Part shown: one piece after another, positions 1 through 6,750 of the stretch
Layout of the letters: each line of letters opens with the position of its first letter
How positions within the stretch are numbered: position 1 is the stretch's first letter
Source: DATJXG01 sp035500455
Lineage (GTDB): Bacteria > Acidobacteriota > Terriglobia > Terriglobales > Acidobacteriaceae
NCBI GenBank assembly: GCA_035500455.1
Contig: DATJXG010000138.1
Location: forward strand, 1-8,427
Length of the DNA: 8,427 bases
Direction: 5' to 3'
The notes under the pieces: model-generated
The model's database searches: none
What the model was told of the DNA's origin: nothing
What the model saw: only the letters and a program-made list of their open reading frames with translations
Position numbers and translations under genes: made by a program

Positions 1-660
1 CCGGTTGCGGTCAGGATGCTTAATCTGCGATGGCAGAAACTTGACTGCAGTGGGGTTGCCGCGAGTGGAGAGCCGATCAATGACGGGACCGCCCGGGTAG
101 CCGAGTCCCAGCAGCTTGGCGACTTTGTCGAAGGCTTCCCCCGCGGCGTCGTCGCGAGTGCGGCCGATGTTTTCGTAGGTCCAGCCGGCGTCTCGCTGCT
201 CGGCCAGATACAGGTGCGTGTGACCGCCTGAAACCACCAGCGCCAGCACCGGGAAATTCAGCTCACGGTTACCCTTCTGCCGTTCTTCAAGCAACACGGC
301 ATGAATGTGGCCTTCGAGGTGGTTCACCGCGATCAGGGGCTTGTCGAGAGCAAAGGCCAGCGCCTTGGCGTAGCTGATGCCGACCAGCAATGCCCCGGCC
401 AGGCCCGGACCCTGGGTGACGGCAAGTGCGTCGAGTGAATCGTAAGTCTTTTCGGCTTCGGCCAGCGCCTGCCGTACGACGGGCACAATCGCGCGCAGAT
501 GCTCCCGCGAGGCAAGTTCCGGCACTACGCCGCCGTAGGGCTGATGAGTAGCGATCTGTGATGCGACTACATTCGAAATCAGTTTCTCCCCCGAACGCAC
601 CACGGCGGCCGCGGTCTCGTCGCAGGAGCTTTCTATGCCGAGAATGTAGGTATCGGGCAT
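1..660 (-). CDS. tsaD: tRNA N6-adenosine threonylcarbamoyltransferase TsaD (partial, C-terminus off the left edge)
   Basis: TsaD transfers the threonylcarbamoyl group from TC-AMP to A37 of ANN-reading tRNAs, forming t6A in the cytoplasm together with TsaB and TsaE. The 220 visible residues begin MPDTYILGIESSCDETAAAV, the classic ASKHA-fold N-terminus. NHLEGHIH at about residues 113-120 supplies the two metal-binding histidines (H114 and H118). VSGGHTHL follows at about 143-150 and DDAAGEAFDKVAKLLGLGYPGG at about 170-191 is seen as a conserved block. The family is usually about 340 residues, so roughly a third of the protein, including the last metal-ligand aspartate, lies outside the window. 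The ATG at 658-660 gives the family's normal start. No Shine-Dalgarno sequence precedes it, so initiation may be leaderless or from a very short leader. It is transcribed divergently from the acyltransferase. Confidence 0.97.
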   Translation of the reverse strand, partial: MPDTYILGIESSCDETAAAVVRSGEKLISNVVASQIATHQPYGGVVPELASREHLRAIVPVVRQALAEAEKTYDSLDALAVTQGPGLAGALLVGISYAKALAFALDKPLIAVNHLEGHIHAVLLEERQKGNRELNFPVLALVVSGGHTHLYLAEQRDAGWTYENIGRTRDDAAGEAFDKVAKLLGLGYPGGPVIDRLSTRGNPTAVKFLPSQIKHPDRNR

Positions 661-731
661 CTGTAGATCAGTGTACCCCGCTGCAAAGTGCGTTCACTCG
701 CGTTGTTTGCCATCCCCGCAGTTCAATTCAG

Positions 732-760
732 CGCAAAGAGCGCAGAGTTCGCAAAGAACG
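732..760 (-). repeat. Short intergenic repeat made of three 9-nt units (TTCTCTGCG family), copy A
   Basis: Read on the minus strand from 758 the sequence is TTCTTTGCG, AACTCTGCG, CTCTTTGCG: three consecutive 9-nt units related to TTCTCTGCG. The same unit occurs inside cca at 2645-2671 and in the large palindrome at 6751-6875. It sits midway in the 179-bp divergent tsaD/acyltransferase intergenic region. Short repeats of this look are, from memory, common between genes in Acidobacteriota and some other environmental phyla. No function can be read from the sequence. Confidence 0.6.
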
Positions 761-803
761 CTGCAAGGCCAGAATCCTGTTCAGATCTGCCGAAGGCGGC
801 GGC

Positions 804-835
804 CATTCCGCCCTACAATCATTCCGCCCTACAAT
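804..835 (+). repeat. Perfect tandem duplication of a 16-bp unit containing a -10-like box
   Basis: The unit CATTCCGCCCTACAAT occurs twice in direct contact (804-819 and 820-835) with no mismatch. Each copy ends in TACAAT, which matches the bacterial -10 consensus TATAAT at five of six positions. The second copy ends four bases before the first in-frame ATG of the acyltransferase gene, so the duplication also doubles the presumed -10 element. Confidence 0.9.
830..835 (+). promoter_or_regulatory. Probable -10 box for the acyltransferase-rlaP-cca cluster, possibly leaderless
   Basis: TACAAT lies 4 nt before ATG 840 and 7 nt before ATG 843. Transcription normally starts about 6-8 nt after the -10 box, so the message would begin at or next to the start codon. 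No Shine-Dalgarno sequence is present between 800 and 840, which agrees with a leaderless start. I see no convincing -35 hexamer at 16-18 bp. A duplicate TACAAT sits 16 bp upstream (814-819). Confidence 0.45.
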
Positions 836-839
836 AGCC

Positions 840-1628
840 ATGATGCCAGGCGAAACCCAGGAAACGCCCGCGGCCGCTGAGCCGGTGAGCAGCCTCTACG
901 ATACGCGCTTGCCGCAATACTCGCGCTGGCGGCGCATGCAGATTCCGGTAATCGCCACGGCTGCGATCGGAGTCATTCGCGCGCTGGGGCCCACGCTGCG
1001 CTTCGAGGCTCTTGGGCACCAGCACTATGATCAGGCCCACGCGGAAGGCGGGCCGGTAATTGCGGCTTTCTGGCATCGCTGCATCATCCCGGCCACGTGG
1101 TACTGGCGCGACCGCGGGGTGGTGGTGATGAATACCACCAACTTCGACGGCCAGTGGACGCGCCGCGTGATCGAGCACTTCGGCTTTGGCACCGCGCAGG
1201 GCAGTTCCACGCGCGGCGGCCTGCGCGGCCTGGCGGTGATGGCGCGGCGGCTGGAGGAGGGCCTGGACGCGGCGTTCAGTATCGACGGTCCGCGCGGTCC
1301 GCGCTACGTCGCCAAGCCCGGCCCGGTAATGCTGGCCCGCAAGGCTGGCAGGCCAATCTTTGTGTTCCACATCGGCCTGGAAAGGGCTCATACATTGGTG
1401 AGGGCGTGGGACCTGATGCAGATTCCGCACCCATTTTCACGGGCGGTGCTGGTAGCGGCGCCGCTCATTCGCGTCTCGCCGGATGCGGATGTCCAGGAAC
1501 TGGAACGCAAGCAGGGCGAAATGCAGAAGGCCTTGGAGCGCGTGCGCGATGTGGCGGAGTCGTGGTTCGGCTTGAGCGAAGCGGAGCGTGAGCGTTTGCG
1601 GGTGGAGTTCAATCTCGTCGCTGACTAA
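840..1628 (+). CDS. Lysophospholipid acyltransferase family protein (DUF374/COG2121)
   Basis: The protein is 262 aa and belongs to the DUF374 branch of the LPLAT superfamily: membrane-associated acyltransferases related to lipid A and phospholipid acyltransferases. The exact acyl acceptor is unknown. Visible signatures are AAFWHR at about 75-80 (the H-containing block), GSSTRGGLRGLAVMAR at about 121-136, and SIDGPRGPRYVAKPG at about 147-161, which is the most diagnostic block. RAWDLMQIPHPFSRAVL at about 188-204 is also typical. A weakly hydrophobic stretch at about 34-50 could contact the membrane. The open frame extends back to 558, but that extension overlaps tsaD antisense, crosses the intergenic repeats and has no family similarity, so the start is placed at ATG 840 (or 843). 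The next gene begins 15 bp after the stop, suggesting co-transcription. No oddity is seen in the domain. Confidence 0.88.
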   Translation: MMPGETQETPAAAEPVSSLYDTRLPQYSRWRRMQIPVIATAAIGVIRALGPTLRFEALGHQHYDQAHAEGGPVIAAFWHRCIIPATWYWRDRGVVVMNTTNFDGQWTRRVIEHFGFGTAQGSSTRGGLRGLAVMARRLEEGLDAAFSIDGPRGPRYVAKPGPVMLARKAGRPIFVFHIGLERAHTLVRAWDLMQIPHPFSRAVLVAAPLIRVSPDADVQELERKQGEMQKALERVRDVAESWFGLSEAERERLRVEFNLVAD

Positions 1629-1643
1629 GGGCAGCACCTCTGC

Positions 1644-2429
1644 ATGAGTGCTACGTTTGCTATGCCAGATCTCTTTCAGCACATCGCCGAATCGGGCTTT
1701 CCGTACCCGGAACGCATTGTGCATCTGTTCATCGGCGGGTCTGAGCTGCACGGCGCCAAAGTGCACGGCACGGATGACCTCGATATCTACGGCATATACC
1801 TGGAGCCACCCGAGCTAATTCTCGGCCTGGAGTCGCTGCCGCATTTCGTCTGGTCGACCGCCGGGAACGACCGCCGGAACGGCCCCCATGATGTGGATCT
1901 CACGCTTTACTCCTTGCGAAAATGGGCGGGGTTAGCCTGCAAGGGAAACCCTACGGCTTTGCACTTTCTGTTTTCCCCGAGTGTGTGTGAGTCGCCGATC
2001 TGGACAGAGGTGGTCGCCCAGCGAGAATGTTTTCTGGCACGGAGCTGCGCGAAGGCTTTCGTTGGATTTGCGGACGATCAACTCAAACGCTTGACCGGGC
2101 GTAAGGGGCGAGGCAAGAAAGGCCAGCGGCCCGAGATTGAAGCCAAGTTCGGGTACGACGTGAAAGCCGCCATGCACACGCTCCGGCTACTCTATGAGTG
2201 TAAAGAGATTCTCACGGAACTTAGAATCAGCCTGCCACGACCCGAACGGAACTTGCTCATCCGAGTACGGACTGGCAAGTATTCGATGGAGAAGGTCCTG
2301 CAAATGGCGAATCTTCTCTTCACGGAGTGCGAGGAGGCGGTTAGACATTCACGGCTTCCGGAGAAAGTGGACCGCAAGGCGGTTTCGGATTTAATAGCGC
2401 AGTGCTATCTCAGAGCCTGGGCGAAATGA
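1644..2429 (+). CDS. RlaP-like polymerase-beta superfamily nucleotidyltransferase (COG3541)
   Basis: This 261-aa protein resembles COG3541/PF10127 nucleotidyltransferases, the RlaP family, named for genomic association with RNA ligases and predicted to act in RNA repair. It is often found in phages and mobile regions. The nucleotidyltransferase signature is clear: GGSELHG at about 31-37, then DDLD at about 44-47 (D45 and D47 as metal ligands). HDVDLTLYSLRKW at about 82-94 likely gives the third carboxylate. GNPTALHFLFSP (101-112), FGYDVKAAMHTLRLLYE (169-185) and IRVRTGKYS (206-214) are family-typical. Substrate and added nucleotide are unknown. The stop TGA overlaps the cca start ATG by four bases, implying translational coupling. 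Hand-counted GC in four 60-base lines (1921-1980 and 2161-2340) is 52-57%, clearly below neighbouring genes (65-80% in sampled lines), which suggests later acquisition. A weak AAGGG lies 12 nt before ATG 1644; ATG 1662 is an alternative start. Confidence 0.82.
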   Translation: MSATFAMPDLFQHIAESGFPYPERIVHLFIGGSELHGAKVHGTDDLDIYGIYLEPPELILGLESLPHFVWSTAGNDRRNGPHDVDLTLYSLRKWAGLACKGNPTALHFLFSPSVCESPIWTEVVAQRECFLARSCAKAFVGFADDQLKRLTGRKGRGKKGQRPEIEAKFGYDVKAAMHTLRLLYECKEILTELRISLPRPERNLLIRVRTGKYSMEKVLQMANLLFTECEEAVRHSRLPEKVDRKAVSDLIAQCYLRAWAK

Positions 2430-3823
2430 AACCCTTCGCCATCTCGATCGTCCGCACGCTGCGCGAGCGCGGCTACCAGGCTTACCTGGTCGGTGGCTGC
2501 GTGCGAGATCTGATTCTGGGGCGCGAACCGGCGGATTACGACGTTGCCACCGACGCCACGCCCGATGAGGTAATGGGCGTCTTTCCCAAAACTTACGACG
2601 TTGGTGCCAAGTTCGGTGTTGTACTGGTTCCGTCTCCTGAAGATTCCTCCGCGTTCTCTGCGCCCTCTGCGGTTAGCCCTTCTGACGACGCGGGACAACA
2701 GCCACCTGCCGCGGCAACGGGCCTGGTCGAGGTTGCCACTTTTCGTTCCGACCTCGGCTACTCCGACGGGCGCCATCCCGACGAAGTCCGCTTCACCAGC
2801 AACCCCCAGGAGGACGTGCAGCGCCGCGACTTCACCATCAACGGCCTGCTGCTCGATCCCACTACCGACGAAGTTCTCGACTACGTCGGCGGACAGCAGG
2901 ATCTGAAGGCCAAAGTCATCCGTGCCATCGGCGATCCCGAGCGGCGTTTCGGGGAAGACAAGCTGCGCATGATGCGCGCGGTGCGCTTCGCTTCCCGCTT
3001 CGATTACACGATAGAGCCGGGGACGTTCGCCGCGATTCGAAAGCTGGCGCAACAGATTGATCAGGTGTCGCGGGAGCGGGTGCGCGATGAACTGACTCGC
3101 ATGCTCACCGAAGGCCGGGCCCGGCAAGCCTTCGAACTTCTGGACCAAACCCGCCTGCTGCGTGAGGTACTGCCGGAGATTTCGGCCATGAAGGGAGTCG
3201 AGCAGCCGCCGGAGTTTCATCCCGAGGGAGATGTTTTCGTGCATACCCTGATGCTGCTGGAGAACCTGCCGCATCCCTGCACGCCCACCCTGGCGTGGGG
3301 CGCGCTACTGCACGACGTGGGCAAGCCGCCCACCTTTCGCGTGGGCCCCGATCGCATACGCTTCGACAATCATGTGGAAGTGGGCATGAAGATGGCGGAA
3401 GAAATCTGCGGCCGCCTGCGCTTCTCCAACGACGAGACCGAGCAGATCGTGGAGCTGGTGCACAACCACATGCGCTTCGGCCAGGTGCAGCGCATGAGCC
3501 AGTCCACGCTGAAGCGGTTCCTGCGCCTGCCTGATTTCGCCGAGCACCTGGAACTGCACCGCCTGGACGCGCTTGCCAGCCATCGCCTGCTGACGGCTTA
3601 CGATTTTGTTCGAAAGAAGATGGAAGAGATTCCGCAGGCGGAGATGCGGCCCACGCCGCTCATCACCGGCGATGACCTGATCGCGGCGGGCTACCAGCCG
3701 GGAGCGCATTTCCGGGAGATTCTCTCCGCCGTGGAAGATGCCCAGCTCGAAGGGCGTCTCGATTCCCGAGAGAGCGCGATGGAATTGGTGCGGCGGGATT
3801 TCCCAGTGGAACAGGTTTCGTAG
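2426..3823 (+). CDS. cca: CCA-adding enzyme / tRNA nucleotidyltransferase with HD domain
   Basis: This class II tRNA nucleotidyltransferase adds or repairs the 3' CCA of tRNAs without a template. The 465 residues contain LVGGCVRD at about 21-28, catalytic DYD at 38-40, RRDFTINGLLLD at 133-144 (sugar and base recognition) and GEDKLRMMRAVRFASRF at 176-192. These are followed by the neck and body helices and an HD domain (H273, HD at 296-297 in ALLHDVGKP, HNH at 346-348). The C-terminal GDDLIAAGYQPGAHF (415-429) is also family-typical. HD domains in E. coli-type Cca carry phosphohydrolase activity on RNA ends; that it does so here is inferred. The start is taken at ATG 2426, overlapping the upstream stop, because homologous sequence begins there; an upstream in-frame ATG at 2402 lies inside rlaP. 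Residues about 69-99 form an unusual Ser/Ala/Pro-rich insertion in the catalytic head, between FGVVLV and VEVATFR, and part of it is encoded by an intergenic-type repeat. Confidence 0.95.
   Translation: MKPFAISIVRTLRERGYQAYLVGGCVRDLILGREPADYDVATDATPDEVMGVFPKTYDVGAKFGVVLVPSPEDSSAFSAPSAVSPSDDAGQQPPAAATGLVEVATFRSDLGYSDGRHPDEVRFTSNPQEDVQRRDFTINGLLLDPTTDEVLDYVGGQQDLKAKVIRAIGDPERRFGEDKLRMMRAVRFASRFDYTIEPGTFAAIRKLAQQIDQVSRERVRDELTRMLTEGRARQAFELLDQTRLLREVLPEISAMKGVEQPPEFHPEGDVFVHTLMLLENLPHPCTPTLAWGALLHDVGKPPTFRVGPDRIRFDNHVEVGMKMAEEICGRLRFSNDETEQIVELVHNHMRFGQVQRMSQSTLKRFLRLPDFAEHLELHRLDALASHRLLTAYDFVRKKMEEIPQAEMRPTPLITGDDLIAAGYQPGAHFREILSAVEDAQLEGRLDSRESAMELVRRDFPVEQVS
2645..2676 (+). repeat. Copy B of the 9-nt-unit repeat, inserted in frame within cca
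   Basis: Three consecutive 9-nt units, TCCTCCGCG, TTCTCTGCG and CCCTCTGCG, are followed by GTTAG. The middle unit equals the consensus exactly and the outer two match it at seven of nine bases. Because the unit is three codons long the gene stays open and reads SSA-FSA-PSA-V (cca residues 74-83). The surrounding residues (about 69-99) are also low-complexity and absent from the usual short loop of the family, so the inserted DNA may be longer than the recognisable repeat, roughly 2630-2722. Confidence 0.65.
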
Positions 3824-3858
3824 CAACTCCGAACGCCGTACCCCTCGAACCACAGATC

Positions 3859-4929
3859 TCAATGACGCACGGCCCACGCCAGCCCATCCGGCTGCGGGCC
3901 TGCTTCGATGTGGCCAACCACTTCGAGCGATTTCAAATCGATTACCACGACGTAATCGTCCGGCGAGCAGGCGACATAAGCGCGCGTCGCATCGGGTTGC
4001 ATTTCGATTCCGGCGGCGCCGGTTCCAATCTTGAGCCGCTTCACTTCCTGGCGGGTCGAGGAATCAAAAATGGCGAGGTCGGAATTGCGCAGGCTGGAGA
4101 TGAATACCAGCTTCCCGTCCGGAGTGAATTTCAGGCGATTCGCTCCCACCATATTCGCCGCCAGCGTCGCCACCACTTTCTTGCCGGCACTGTCGATGAT
4201 CGACACGGTGCCGTCTTGGGCGTTGGCAACCCAAATCTCTTTGCCGTCCGGAGATATGTCGAAACCCTCCGAGCCATTGCCGACCGGAACCACGGTCTCA
4301 TTCCAATCGCCACCCGGAGGCATCGGCGGTCCGGGCGGAGGCATGGGAGCGCCCGCCCCAGGCCCGCCCGGTGGTGGCCCGGGTGGAGGAGAGTTGCTCC
4401 GAAGGCTTTTGTCGATGATGCTGACCGTCCCGGAGCTGACGTTGGTAGTGATGATGCGTTTCTCGTCGGAAGAAACGAAGATCATGTGGGTGCGGTTCTG
4501 GCCGGTTCCGAGTATCCAGTCCACTTTCTGCGTTTCCGGGTCGTAACGGCCGATGGCCTTGGCCCCTTCCGCCGTGAACCACACTTTGCCGCCGACGAAT
4601 GTGAGGCCATGGGGGCCGCGCAAAGGGCCGAGGTCGATGGCGGGCAGCGCCTTCTGCTCAACTAAATCCACTACAGCAAGCGTGTGATAGGCCCCAAAAC
4701 CATAGTTCGAAACGTAAGCCGTTTTGCCGTCGGTGGAGGCGATGACTTCATGCGGATCGTTGCCGACGGGGACGCGAGCGACCACTTTCAAAGTGGAGGG
4801 ATCGACGATCGCCAGCGTGTGATCTCGTTTGGAAAGCGCCAACAATGAATCTTGAGGCGTGGTCTGAGCATGCAGAGCAGCCGCAACCAGCAGGCCGATG
4901 AAAATAAAGCAACAAACTCGAATCTTCAT
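3859..4929 (-). CDS. Exported YVTN-like beta-propeller repeat protein
   Basis: The 356-aa product starts MKIRVCCFIFIGLLVAAALH, a typical Sec signal peptide with probable cleavage after the HAQ region at about 20-22. The rest is a series of propeller blades of the YVTN/40-residue type: LLALSKRDHTLAIVD (29-43), GKTAYVSNYG (68-77), GTVSIID twice (167-173, 240-246), ISPDGKEIWVANAQDG (225-240), FTPDGKLVFIS (268-278) and ATRAYVACSPDDYVVVIDL (314-332). Such proteins are extracytoplasmic and often bind partners or ligands; no enzymatic motif is visible. A Pro/Gly-rich insertion occupies about 179-207. The start was set at 4929 because the signal peptide begins there and GGAGT lies 7 nt upstream; the longer frame to 5100 runs into the upstream gene. 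It starts 40 bp after the serine hydrolase on the same strand, so they are probably co-transcribed. Substrate and partner are unknown. Confidence 0.82.
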   Translation of the reverse strand: MKIRVCCFIFIGLLVAAALHAQTTPQDSLLALSKRDHTLAIVDPSTLKVVARVPVGNDPHEVIASTDGKTAYVSNYGFGAYHTLAVVDLVEQKALPAIDLGPLRGPHGLTFVGGKVWFTAEGAKAIGRYDPETQKVDWILGTGQNRTHMIFVSSDEKRIITTNVSSGTVSIIDKSLRSNSPPPGPPPGGPGAGAPMPPPGPPMPPGGDWNETVVPVGNGSEGFDISPDGKEIWVANAQDGTVSIIDSAGKKVVATLAANMVGANRLKFTPDGKLVFISSLRNSDLAIFDSSTRQEVKRLKIGTGAAGIEMQPDATRAYVACSPDDYVVVIDLKSLEVVGHIEAGPQPDGLAWAVRH

Positions 4930-4969
4930 TTTCGTGACTCCAGAGCGTTTGCGTTCGCGGGCGGCCAAC

Positions 4970-6667
4970 TCACGGAGTAAAGAAGCGATAATACGCCAGT
5001 CCGGAAACCGTGCAGCGCAAGGTTTTTCCATGCACAACGGTATCGAAGCTGATCTGCTCGCCGGCCGGCCCATCTTCCTCGCCGCCCCAGAACGTTCCAT
5101 CTTTGTTCGGAGTGAGCACCCATTCTTCGCCCTCGGGGGAAATCAGCAGCAGCTTGTCCTGGCGAATCACGACGCGAAAGTTGTTGAACCAGGCGTGATT
5201 GGCGCGATAGTGGCCGGGATAGGCCGCCCACCCAGCCGGCGCCGAGAATGACCGCGGCCCTTTGTAACTATCGCCGGCGTACCAATCGCCACCATAGAAG
5301 ACCTCGACGACTTGCTCGGCCTCTCGGTGAAAACGCAGCGGAAAGAGCGAGAACTCCTGGAGGGGAACGAGAAACGAGTCTTTGCCGGATGTTTCCAGTG
5401 GAATCTTCTCGCCGCCGCGATCCAGCAGCAGACGCCCGCCTTCGGCCGTGAACGTAAGCTTCCTGCCATCGGGGGCAGTGAACGTTCCCGCGTAGTCGGC
5501 GGCATTCTTCACCGGCGTGGGCGGCTTTTCCGGCGGGATCGGCGGTAACTCCCGGCCTTCGTACACCGCGCGCAGCAACTGCAAGGCGTAGTCCGGAATA
5601 CCGCCTGGCCCGCCGGTGCAGTTGGTCAGGGCAATCACGCCCAGGCCGTCGTCAAGATCGCCTTGCAGTTGCGAGGTGTAGCCCACCATGCCGCCGCCGT
5701 GGCCGATGTAGGTGTGGCCGCCGGCCAGCCAACTCCCCATGCCGTAACCGTACCATTCGTCCTTAGACTCTTCCGCGGCGTGCTGCGTAAGCAACTGAAA
5801 GCTCTTCTCCGTGATGACGCGGCCATTTGCAGTAACGCCGTGATTCAGCAGCATTCGCAGGTACACCGCCATGTCAGTCGCGGTGGAAACAATCGCGCCG
5901 TCGCCGGCGGCATATTCCAGCCAGGTAGCTTCGATCAGCGGCGCGCCGGCGCGGTTGGGGCGGTCGTCATACAGCGGGGCGTATCCGGTGGCCAGGCGTG
6001 CATAGGTGTCATGGGTGAAGACGGGCTCGCTGTGGTTCATGCCCAGTGGCTGCAAGATGCGCTCGCGAACATTCTCGCCTGAAGTCTTGCCGGTAATTTC
6101 CTGCAAGAGATAGCCCATGATCTGGAAGCCGATGTTGGAATACACGAATTGCTTGCCCGGAGCATAGCCAGTCCAGCGATCGCGCACTCCGGCTGCCTGG
6201 TAAAGCGAGGAGGGGATATCGTCGCGGTCGCGCGGCAGGCCGGCGGTGTGGCTCATGACGTCGTGGCCGGTGATGGGAGCGTAGCTGGAGTGAATCGAAA
6301 ACCACGGCAGATATTTTGTGATCGGCTGCTGGGGGTCGAACTTGCCCTGCTCCATCAATTGCAGCAGAGAGATGACGGTGAAAGATTTCGAGATGGAGCC
6401 GATTTCGAACTCCGTTTCCGGCGACACCGGAGTTCTCAGCTTGGTGTCGGCAAAGCCGTAAGTGGAAGAGCGCAGCAGGCCGCTGCGGTCGGTAAGAGAT
6501 AGCGACAGGCCGGGCATATTCCGGTCGCGCATTTCACGGGCGATGTAGGCGTCAAGGCGCGCGTAAGCGGCCTGCAGCTGGGCGGAGCGATCGGGCGCCG
6601 GCGATTGGGCAAAGGCGAGGACTGCGACCGAAAGGAGAGTGATCGTGCTGCAAACGCGTAAGAACAT
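4970..6667 (-). CDS. Exported serine hydrolase, class C beta-lactamase/DD-peptidase (S12) family, with C-terminal extension
   Basis: The 565-aa protein begins with a signal peptide (MFLRVCSTITLLSVAVLAFA, cleavage near AQS at about 20-22), so it acts outside the cytoplasm. The catalytic domain (about 30-370) has SISK at 91-94 (nucleophile S91 and general base K94), YSN at 176-178, and HGGGMVGY at 323-330 in place of the KTG box, as is common in S12 esterases and peptidases. DVMSHTAGLPRD (136-147) is also typical. After a Pro-rich linker (374-386, PPIPPEKPPTPV) comes a C-terminal region (about 387-565) rich in beta strands, beginning ADYAGTFTAPDGRKL like the DUF3471-type domains seen in this family, though only the first part is recognisable. 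True activity (esterase, D-aminopeptidase, beta-lactamase) cannot be decided. GGGGAAG lies 5 nt before the ATG, a strong ribosome binding site. The beta-propeller gene follows 40 bp later. Confidence 0.9.
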   Translation of the reverse strand: MFLRVCSTITLLSVAVLAFAQSPAPDRSAQLQAAYARLDAYIAREMRDRNMPGLSLSLTDRSGLLRSSTYGFADTKLRTPVSPETEFEIGSISKSFTVISLLQLMEQGKFDPQQPITKYLPWFSIHSSYAPITGHDVMSHTAGLPRDRDDIPSSLYQAAGVRDRWTGYAPGKQFVYSNIGFQIMGYLLQEITGKTSGENVRERILQPLGMNHSEPVFTHDTYARLATGYAPLYDDRPNRAGAPLIEATWLEYAAGDGAIVSTATDMAVYLRMLLNHGVTANGRVITEKSFQLLTQHAAEESKDEWYGYGMGSWLAGGHTYIGHGGGMVGYTSQLQGDLDDGLGVIALTNCTGGPGGIPDYALQLLRAVYEGRELPPIPPEKPPTPVKNAADYAGTFTAPDGRKLTFTAEGGRLLLDRGGEKIPLETSGKDSFLVPLQEFSLFPLRFHREAEQVVEVFYGGDWYAGDSYKGPRSFSAPAGWAAYPGHYRANHAWFNNFRVVIRQDKLLLISPEGEEWVLTPNKDGTFWGGEEDGPAGEQISFDTVVHGKTLRCTVSGLAYYRFFTP

Positions 6668-6750
6668 GAATTCTTCCCCGATTTCGAGTAAAGCTGCGAG
6701 ATTACCAGATTGACGCGCGTGCAGAAGCCCAAGATTCGGCCTGGAGCGGC

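Noticed and set aside
558..839. N-terminal extension of the acyltransferase reading frame by 94 codons
   Set aside because: It runs antisense through tsaD and across the intergenic repeats, is low in family similarity, and the domain begins only after ATG 840.
2405..3274. Long open frame (289 codons) antisense to cca
   Set aside because: It is a shadow of a GC-rich gene: no recognisable motif, and the sense strand encodes a complete Cca.
3824..3858. Possible terminator between the convergent cca and beta-propeller genes
   Set aside because: The 35-bp gap has no GC-rich stem followed by a T-run on either strand.
3862..4665. Open frame of 267 codons on the plus strand antisense to the beta-propeller
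   Set aside because: Arg/His-rich, no domain, and fully covered by a convincing signal-peptide protein on the other strand.
4930..5100. Extension of the beta-propeller start to 5100
   Set aside because: It overlaps the 3' end of the serine hydrolase in another frame and would bury a clear signal peptide and Shine-Dalgarno.
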